Source of the DNA: Liolophura sinensis
Lineage: Eukaryota > Mollusca > Polyplacophora > Chitonida > Chitonidae
Direction of reading: 5' to 3'
DNA length: 60,000 bases
Assembly: GCF_032854445.1 (NCBI RefSeq)
Contig: NC_088303.1
Coordinates: 15,757,501-15,817,500, forward strand
Both the position numbers and the translations under genes were made by a program. This document shows positions 15,001 to 24,000 of the stretch, piece by piece. The notes beneath the pieces are model-generated. The model saw only the letters and a program-made list of their open reading frames with translations. It made no database searches and had not been told where the DNA came from. How positions within the stretch are numbered: position 1 is the first letter of the stretch; each line of letters opens with the position of its first letter.

Positions 15001-18000
15001 TTTCTGCAAACAATTTGCAGACCTGTATGATAGATTATGGTACTCTTCCATGTCATATATATGTGAGGCGTCCCTCTTTGTTCCTTACACACTATTTGCA
15101 TATTCCATCATATCTTGCTTTATCTTTCATGTCAAAGATATCTCATGCAATATCATATTTCAGGTGCCAAGTGTCTGCTCTATCATTAATCCCTGATATG
15201 TATAAATGTTACATGTTTATAGGCAAATGTATGTTTCCTATGTGGTTTTGGAATTGGAAAAGATTTAAGGATTCAGTCCTTAAACCAAGCTAACGTTTCC
15301 AGAAATAACCAGAGCAGAAGTATTAATGGCACATTTTTGAAGGGATGTGTCCCAAGTCCTAAGGCTGCCAGTTGCACCTGTGACGAGTTGAATCACATGG
15401 CTTATATAGTTGTCAGTTTCTTCAACCTTTTCATTTGTACAAAATGTACTTTAGATGCAATGTTTGTACATATACCTGATCATACTTTCTGTGTATCCTC
15501 TGCCACACCCTCACGTTTCTCAGGTGTCAGTACAGACCTTGCTCCAGGTCATTATCTGCTTTTATCTCTTAACTCATAAGTATACAAAGAGTGACCTAGA
15601 GTGGAGTCTGAGTCATCAAAGAGACATATGTAAAAGGTAGATTACGAATGACAATCAATTTAGCACTCTCATATCTTCCCATTCACTGCAAACAGAGCTA
15701 GGCTACATGTGTAGCTTCAAAGGAAAGGCTATCAACTTGTTTTTGGATTTTTGGAGAGCATTGCCAAGGTTGGCTGAATTTCCTGACCCTTCCAAAAATA
15801 AATGTATCAAGATTATATTATTCTGACAATTACCAAAGGTTGGAGGAAAAAACATCCTGTGCTGAGCAAGACAAACAAAAGTTAGGAACTGGCAATTGGT
15901 TTTATGTAACTAAGAAAGAAGATTGTTACTGGCATACTGTATGCTTAGTTTGAGGCTTGTTGATGCATTTTGACAGTTACCTCCCTAGTGGAATAGTGTT
16001 AGGAGTGAGATTTTCTGTTGATGTGCATGGTTATGTAGTACTAGATCTTCTGCATCTTCTCAAAGAGGTGTCCATGAAACTGACGCTGTGTTCCGAGTTC
16101 TCAGGCTTGAAACAAGTTTTGTTTGGTTTTCTGCTCTGGGCATGGGGATTATAGGTCTGGGTGCGGAGAATATAAATGAGAATGGATAGGATATGTATTA
16201 AGTTTATATTTGTGGATAACAGTTTTCTACAAGCGTATAATTATGCCTGGCTCAAGAAACAATTATTGACAAATTCGTCCATGAATTTGGTATCAAGTTC
16301 TAAGCTTCTAAGGTGGTCGATTCTCCTTTTTGACAAAGTAAAGCTGCTGTTGACATCTAACAGTTACGTTGCATGCTTGCTTAAATTTACTGTGATCTCT
16401 TCGTTCATAATGTATAGCATTTAACACATCTGAGTGAAGACCTAAGCTCACTAGCAAAATATTCCTTAATTTCTGTCTTTTTTAACCAAGTTTTTATAAC
16501 TCTAAGGAAAACATATGTAAATATTTTTGGTGTGAAAAAGAAAAGCAATCATATATAAATGAGGCTGGCGGATAAGTGTTTTATGATTAGGTATTGAAAA
16601 TAATGAAAGTTCAGTTGTGAACCAGATTTTGTCTTTGCTGTCAGTTGGATAATGTATTAGCTGATTTTAGACTAAGAGCTGTGCCCCTTTTGCTGACAAA
16701 TGGCAAACTATCTTTTGTGTTTTGAGTATTGGTTAGCAGATGATTAACACTAGGTGCAAGCACTTGTACATCGTTAAATCTGTAATGAATATGCTTGCCT
16801 GGAAACATTGTAGACGAAAGCTGTCTAATTATTTTGGCCATCTTACTTGATTAAACCTTTTTCTGTAATTCATGTTTCCTTGCTCTGTTCACTACTTGTA
16901 AAAAGAACTTTTCCTTACACAGAAGTAAAGGTCTCATTTTGTAATGACAAGAGACTTGGGTTGAAGTGAAGGGATTAATAATGTTTTTCACTACTAGTAA
17001 TTGCCTGTGGCAAAATCTTTGACAAAAAGGTTTGCGAACAAAACGAATAATTTCATTTCGGTGTGAAGTAGTCAAAAACTCAACACTAATTCTCCTTGGG
17101 TATAAACATATTTTACAAACCCACTTCTGCAATGCAAGAAGAAGAGAACAAAACAGGAGGATAGTTTGGAACATTTTTAACATCATGCTGGCCTGGAATT
17201 TTACAGACAGCGATGGTATCATGCCGAAGAAGATGGAGGAGATAGCTTACCAGTCTACTGACAAAGTGTACAGAAAAGAAGACAATGGGCCATATGAATG
17301 TCTCCGGTAAATTCTATATCAAAATACAATGTTTTTAGTACATTTTGGTCTGGTAGAAGCTAGTCCAGATTTTGTTTGTTATGGCAATAGGCATGGTGCT
17401 GAAAAGCCTGTCATATTGAACTTACTGATTTCTTTTGTGCTCGTGAGACATTCGGGCGATATCAAGAAAGAAAGTGCAAATGTGTAGTAACTGTAACAGC
17501 CTGACAAAAGTTAATGTCAACATGATAAACATTACATGAGAATGATCATGTCGAAAAAGAAAGCAATAAATTTGTGCAAGCATTTGAATGCTGTAACTAA
17601 GTTGGTTAATTGTCTGTGTTTTAGGTTATCATTTGGCCAGGTGGTAGGGACCATGAACAAGATAGCTTCTGCCATGGAGAATGGAGAGTACGATTTTGAC
17701 GGGACACATGAGAAGAAGGTAGGCTGTCAGCTAGTAAGATGATGCCTGTGTCATGGGGAACACGCATGTGTGACTCTTACCTGTGTACAATTGTACGCAA
17801 AAAGGTAAGATGCTGATCTAACTTATGAGTGAACAGTGTTGGTTTTCAACTTGGACTTTGCTATGGTGGTCGGGTCCAGGATCAAAGAAGTAACATTGTG
17901 ATGATTTTAACTTGGTAATGAGTATTAGGACTGGCTGGCCCATTGTTAGTATATATGTACCATGGTTTGGTGTTCACCCAGAGTTAGTCATGTGTGTGTC

Positions 18001-21000
18001 CTTCCAACCATCCATCCATCCGTCTATATTTGGTATAAAATTTGGTGAACTTGTTTGTCTTTGGTCTAGTAGAAAGCCTGTCAAAAATGAACATTGTCAT
18101 TCAATATTTTACTGACCATTGACCTATTTTCTAGTGGTGAGAAATAATAGTTTGCCTGATAGCATTGTATCTCCTAAACTACTGAGCCAAATTCAGGGAT
18201 GTGTCATTCCTGATATGATTTTAAACCATATAAATAACCTTGAGAACTTCCCACTGCAAGGGTGCAATATTTCAATGAAATTCCAAAACACTGATTCTCT
18301 ATATTATAACATGGATTACATGAACATTAATAACATGAAATAGCTCTTGGTTTTGGGCTTTAGATGGAAATTATAATCCAAATTATACTCTTAATTGTTT
18401 GTAACAGATCAAAAGCATTTGACCACAAATTCTCTGGTGTAGTAATACAGTTTCATGAAAGTTTGAGTATTCAGTTTCGAATATTTTTTCCTGTAATGAA
18501 GAATAAAAATTTGAACTAAGGTTCTGAAAGGCTTTGTGAAATGGCTCCAGGCACTGGTGTTAGTGAATACATAACTAGGAGTAGTCTCCCTTTACTCTGC
18601 CATGATCCTGTTTGTGCCTGCAGCCATTGCCACCAGTGATGATGAGAGCATCAGCTGTGAAGAGCCAGATTTCTGATATTGAGGTCATGAAATTCAAGCT
18701 GGATGCCAAGGACGATGATATCAAGGAACTGAAGAAACAACTGAAAATGAAGGTAATATATTTGTACATGTTCCTGAGATTTAAACTCTGGCGGCATATT
18801 TCTAATTTGTGAAACGGAAATGAGGGGAAAAAGAAAAAAAAAAGTTGGGTAGAGGAATTAATTTTTCATGTTACAATTGTAACAGTGGGATTTTATATTT
18901 AGTTTGTGTTTGTGTATCAAAGATTATTTGCCTTTGCTTCCAAGGTTATTGTGAGAATAGCAAAAGTAGTGAACACTTACTCAGTAACATGTGTAAAATT
19001 TGATTCATTTATTATCCATGTTTGTGTATTAAACAGCAAGAAGAAATGTCAGAACAAATGATAAGGATGGGGCTGGTGGAGAAAAAGTTGGAAAACAACT
19101 CCAAGGATGGGGATGATCGTGTGGAAAAGATTCAGCGTAAACTGGATGAGGCCAATCTTCAGCTTAAGAAAAAAGAAAAGTGAGTATCTACAACACTGGA
19201 CATGCTGTAAAAAAACCATTCTTCAGCTTATTAAAATTTCCCCAAATTGAGTGCTCATGACAACTAGATTTCTTTTATGTGAATTTTTGTTCACATACCC
19301 TCTGGTCTAATACAGATATTCAGCAAGCAGAAAGAAATGTTTGGCTTCAAACGCAGCTTCAGCTCTCATGGATCACTTTCTGTTCATTAGTTTCGACCAG
19401 ACTTGTCAGAATGCCCCAAATGTGGCACTACATTCACCTGCTTGTAGTCTTCCACCTTGTGTGCTGCTTTACTTTATGTCCTATTCCATGTACACAGAGA
19501 GTACACAGAGACCATGGATGCTTTGGTAGCAGACGTGGATGCGCTGGAGCAGGAAAAGGCCGAACTCAAGGAGAGGTTGAAGGTCCTGTCCAAGAAGACC
19601 CTCCTGGAGGGAATTTCCCGCCAGTCCAAGGACTCTGCTGGGCAGTCACGTAAGGCTAGTTACCATTCTTCAAAGTTTGGATGTCCCATCAGCCCTCAAA
19701 ATTGGAAGCAATTTCTAGATTGAATATAAACACAGCAATGTATCAGCTTCTAAGTGTTAATACTTTTGGTATTTTTGTGGATCATGCTGAAAACTTATGA
19801 GTCGTTAATGTACTTAATTATAAAGTTGTTGAAATTGAACACTGAAACTGTTGCAGCCACAACTCCAACCAGTCCAGGAGGAAGCCCCTTGCCGGGACCA
19901 TCTATGGTGAAAGATTCACCCTTTTTGTTACAACAGGTAATATAAGTGTGTATAAGAAATGGTGTATGTGGATATGACTATGCTGCAGATGTCTACTTTA
20001 AACTCTTGGTGAAGGTTGTAAAAATTTTCTTCAAAATTTGGCAGAGTTTTATAATTAATTTTTTGATTTCCAAACCTGAACTCAGTGGTGGGATTATTTT
20101 TTTGGTGTATTAAGAATCCTTACCTGCTTTGTTTTCCAGCTAGAGCCATTTATCGTGTTGGGTTATAATCATACAGTAGTTGTACATGGTACTGTTGATC
20201 TTTCTTTATTCATTGTACTGCTTTATCTTTCTTATGTGGTCCTCTTTTATTTTTCTTAGATCCAGAATCTAACAGAGGCACTAGCCCATCTCAAACATGA
20301 AAATGCCAGATTGAGAGCAGAGAAAATGAAGGTAAGCTCTGTGGTCATTGAGACACTTAAAATGTATGTGTAGATTCCTCATAGGGCAATGGATCTACAG
20401 TTGTTGGTATGGTTAAAAATTGTCGATGAATCTACTGATCTACTATCTACTAATCTACTAATCTACTATTTATATCCAAATAAGTAATTTGAACTACCCT
20501 CAACTATATTTGGTAAGAGAAAGTTGTGTTTGTGTAGTATACAGATAGTGCATGCTGTGGGGTGGGGCGTCAGGAATTGTCAGTTTGAGAGAAGTTATTT
20601 TGTTGAATATAACTTGTCGAGAGCTGACAGTTCCTGATGTCCCACCCCACAGCATGCATGATATGTTTTATTATAAAAGTAAACACTCTAAAGATGGTCC
20701 TGAAGAATAAAACTAAAGTTGTGGAAAGAGTGCAAACCTTGTGTTATGTGAGTGAGATATTTTTAAGTAGGACATATATGTTATGTGCACATCTGTTGAT
20801 AAGGTGATGCGGAATCGGTTTCATGTATGTATTGCTGTATGTGTTTCCCAGTCCCAGCTAGCTAGTCTGCCACCCATGAGGGTACCAAAACGCCCAGTTG
20901 GTCTTGTCAGCTCTAAGGAAGGTCCGGGCACTAGTGAGCTACCTGATGGAACCCCTGGCAAGTCTGAGCTGACCTCATTAGCTATGAAAACTGCTGCACT

Positions 21001-24000
21001 ACGCAAGGTAAGTGGGCATGTCACATTATACAGATTCTATGGTCTACATGTAACGGTAAATGGGAGGAGTGATAATATCTCAGGGTGTACTGTCCATGTC
21101 AATGAGATCATTTACAATATGGATATACAGTAAATCACCTAACACATTTTGCCTGATTCTTTAGGGTTCTAGTGATTTAGGAAAGGTGTGTTAGGGCGGT
21201 TTAGATGGTAGGATGATATCATACTGCGAAACACTAGAGGTTACATTTTCTGACATTCATTTGCTTCAAATGATGTTATTTATATTCGAAATTTTAGGCC
21301 ACTTATTATATTAGTAGGTAAATTTATGTAAATATGTGTACATGTTGGCAAGAAAATGTCTTTTAAGAAATACTGGTAAATACAAAATATGTGTGAATAG
21401 ATGTTGCAATGAGTATGTATATGTTGTTATTTACATGGAAATTGATTAAATATGTTTCACATCTAGCATTTTGAAAATGTTGTGCAGAAAACATATTAAC
21501 TGCTTTAAGAAGTGATTTAATCTTCATTGCTTTTTGTCACTACAGGAGGCAATTCAGTTAAGCTGTACACCTATGATAGTGGATATCTCCAAGCAGAAAC
21601 CAGGTGAGTTGTATGAAATTATTGTGTCTTGCCACAGTCTCAGCTTTATTTGACAACTAGAAGTGAAAATCATGTTGTGGAGTATTTATGAGGTGTTTCA
21701 ATATCTAAAGAAGGTACGCTACTGTCAGGCTACAATATCTTTGTAGTAAATCAGTACAAAAGTCAGAGGTTGATCTCTTTTTCTCGTGGACTGAGATTAA
21801 GCTGACAGGTTTTAGAATAAGGTATCAAAATCTTCACATGATTTTCATCAGGTATTTTAGCCTGGTAAATTTCACCTTGTAGAAGTGACTTGGGAGAATT
21901 CATACAATGTATTTGTATTGTTACAACATATTCCCTTTAGATCATCTTACAATCTTCATGGATTTTTGGCCAGATTTCTATAAAGTACACAGGCAGTGTC
22001 ACATATCTTGACCGTTTTGGCTCTGATTAAGTAGTTAATACATGTATAATGGTTAATTTCAGCACAAGCCAAAAAGACATAAAAACAAACATGTCAAAAC
22101 AATAGCTTTTCACTTAACACCAAGGTTACTCCAAAGTCATGTCTGTCACGAGAAAGACAATTCTGAGAAATTTTGTCTTGCATATAGCTGTGAATAAAAC
22201 TTTGCTGTTGAACTGCTTCAGGGACAGAGCCTTTATCTGAGCCTCTGAAACAGCTTGTGAAGAGAACAACACAGTTGGTACAGATACAAAGGCAGACTGC
22301 AGAGGTGAGCCAGCCATGAAGAAAGGCAGGGGAAGGTGGAGGGTGGGATGTGAAACAGGGTGGGGATGTGAAACGGGATGGGGTTGTGAAACAGGGTGGG
22401 GCTGTGAAACAGGGTGGGGCTGTGAAATGGTGAGGATGTGAAATGGGGTAGGGATGTGAAACAGGATGGGATGTGAAACAGGAAGGGATGTGAAACAGGG
22501 TGGGATGTGGATGGGATGTGAAACAGGGTGGGATGTGAAACAGGGTGGTGCCGTGAAACAAGGTGGGGCTGTGAAACAGGGTGGGATGTCAAACAGAGTG
22601 GGGATTTGAAACAGGGTGGGGATTTGAAACAGGGTGGATTGGGAAACAGGGTGGGGATGTGAAACAAGATGGGATGTGAAACGGGGGGGGGGATTGGGAA
22701 ACGGGGGATGTGAAACAGGGTGGGATGTAAAACAGGATGGGATGTGAAACAGAAAGCTGTATACATATGCATGCCAGGATTAAGGGATTTCTGTGTATTG
22801 TTGGAGAGCTGCTTTTCTTATTTATTTGTCAGATTTCTGTTTTATGGCATATCCAAGGATATTTCACTAAAATGTACATGTATATGATCATGAAAAAATC
22901 ACCACACCTCATGAAGAACCTGGGACCAGTTTCATGAAGCTCACTTAGCTAAGTAAGCCCTTAACTACCATGACAACGTATGTTGTACAGATATAAAGTG
23001 CACTTAGCTAAGGGTGACTTAACTCCCAGTAAGCTTCATGAAACCGGCCCCAGACAAACGTGTACACCTGCAGCATATCCAGCGTGGACTGTTAGAAGAG
23101 TTTAGAGTTTGAACCATTTTGTCGTTGACGGTAAAATTAGTCCTTCTGTACCATGACTTGTCAAAGTTAGGAAAATCTTGTTCACATTAATTTACTGATT
23201 ATCTGTCTTGGCATGTTTTGGATACACAAATGAAACAGCTGTCATTTAGAAACTTCTTGAGTTCCCAAATATCCAGCACCTCAATTTTCTCCATCGTTCA
23301 TCTACTCTAAATAAGTTACTGTGAATTCTTTGTAAGCATTTGTGTAAGCAAAAATAGTTGCCTAACATTTGTGACAGGTCACATGGTATGGTAGGATGTC
23401 TTTACCTTCAGCAATAAAAGAATGCAAACTAAAATATATGGCATGTAAACAACTATGCACCAAACAACTATACCGCATGTATTTCATTCTGGAAGTGTAT
23501 GGCTTCACACCACCTGTTTTTGAATGTCATCTTGTGAACTTGTTAAGGTAAACGTCATCACTCACAATCACTCTACATCAAACAAGTTTAGACCCTTGAT
23601 GTTTACCTCTTGTTTTCTGAAGAGATACGGTTATTAATTTGGGTATACCTGGCTGTCTTGGTTTGGTCTTATGCTGTACTTCTTCAATTACTTTTTTTTT
23701 TCTTTTTTTTTTGCCACTCTAAAAAAAAAAGAAAAAGAGTGTAATTCATTCATTAACTTTTGCTGGTTTAGCATCAGGTATAAATTCTCTGAATTTGCTT
23801 GTCTCACCTCATCCAGTCCGTGGCTACAATACCCCTGCAAAATTGCCATAGTGGTGTTAAATCATAATAATTCATTTGTTTATTTATTTATTTGATTGGT
23901 TCAGAATATTTCACATATCATTGGCGGCCAGATTTATGGTGGGAGAAACCAGGCAGAGCCCAGGGGAAATCCACAACCATCCGCAGGGTTTCATTTATTC

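Noticed and set aside
17032-17310. 92-codon frame starting before the exon at 17207
   Set aside because: Only the part after the acceptor at 17206 matches dynactin; the rest is intron read through.
19279-19653. 124-codon frame overlapping the exon at 19498
   Set aside because: It is in a different frame from the dynactin coding frame and mixes intron with exon.
22094-22772. Long antisense frames (155 and 179 codons) rich in His-Pro-Ser repeats
   Set aside because: They are translations of the G-rich minisatellite read backwards, and they overlap a dynactin exon on the other strand.
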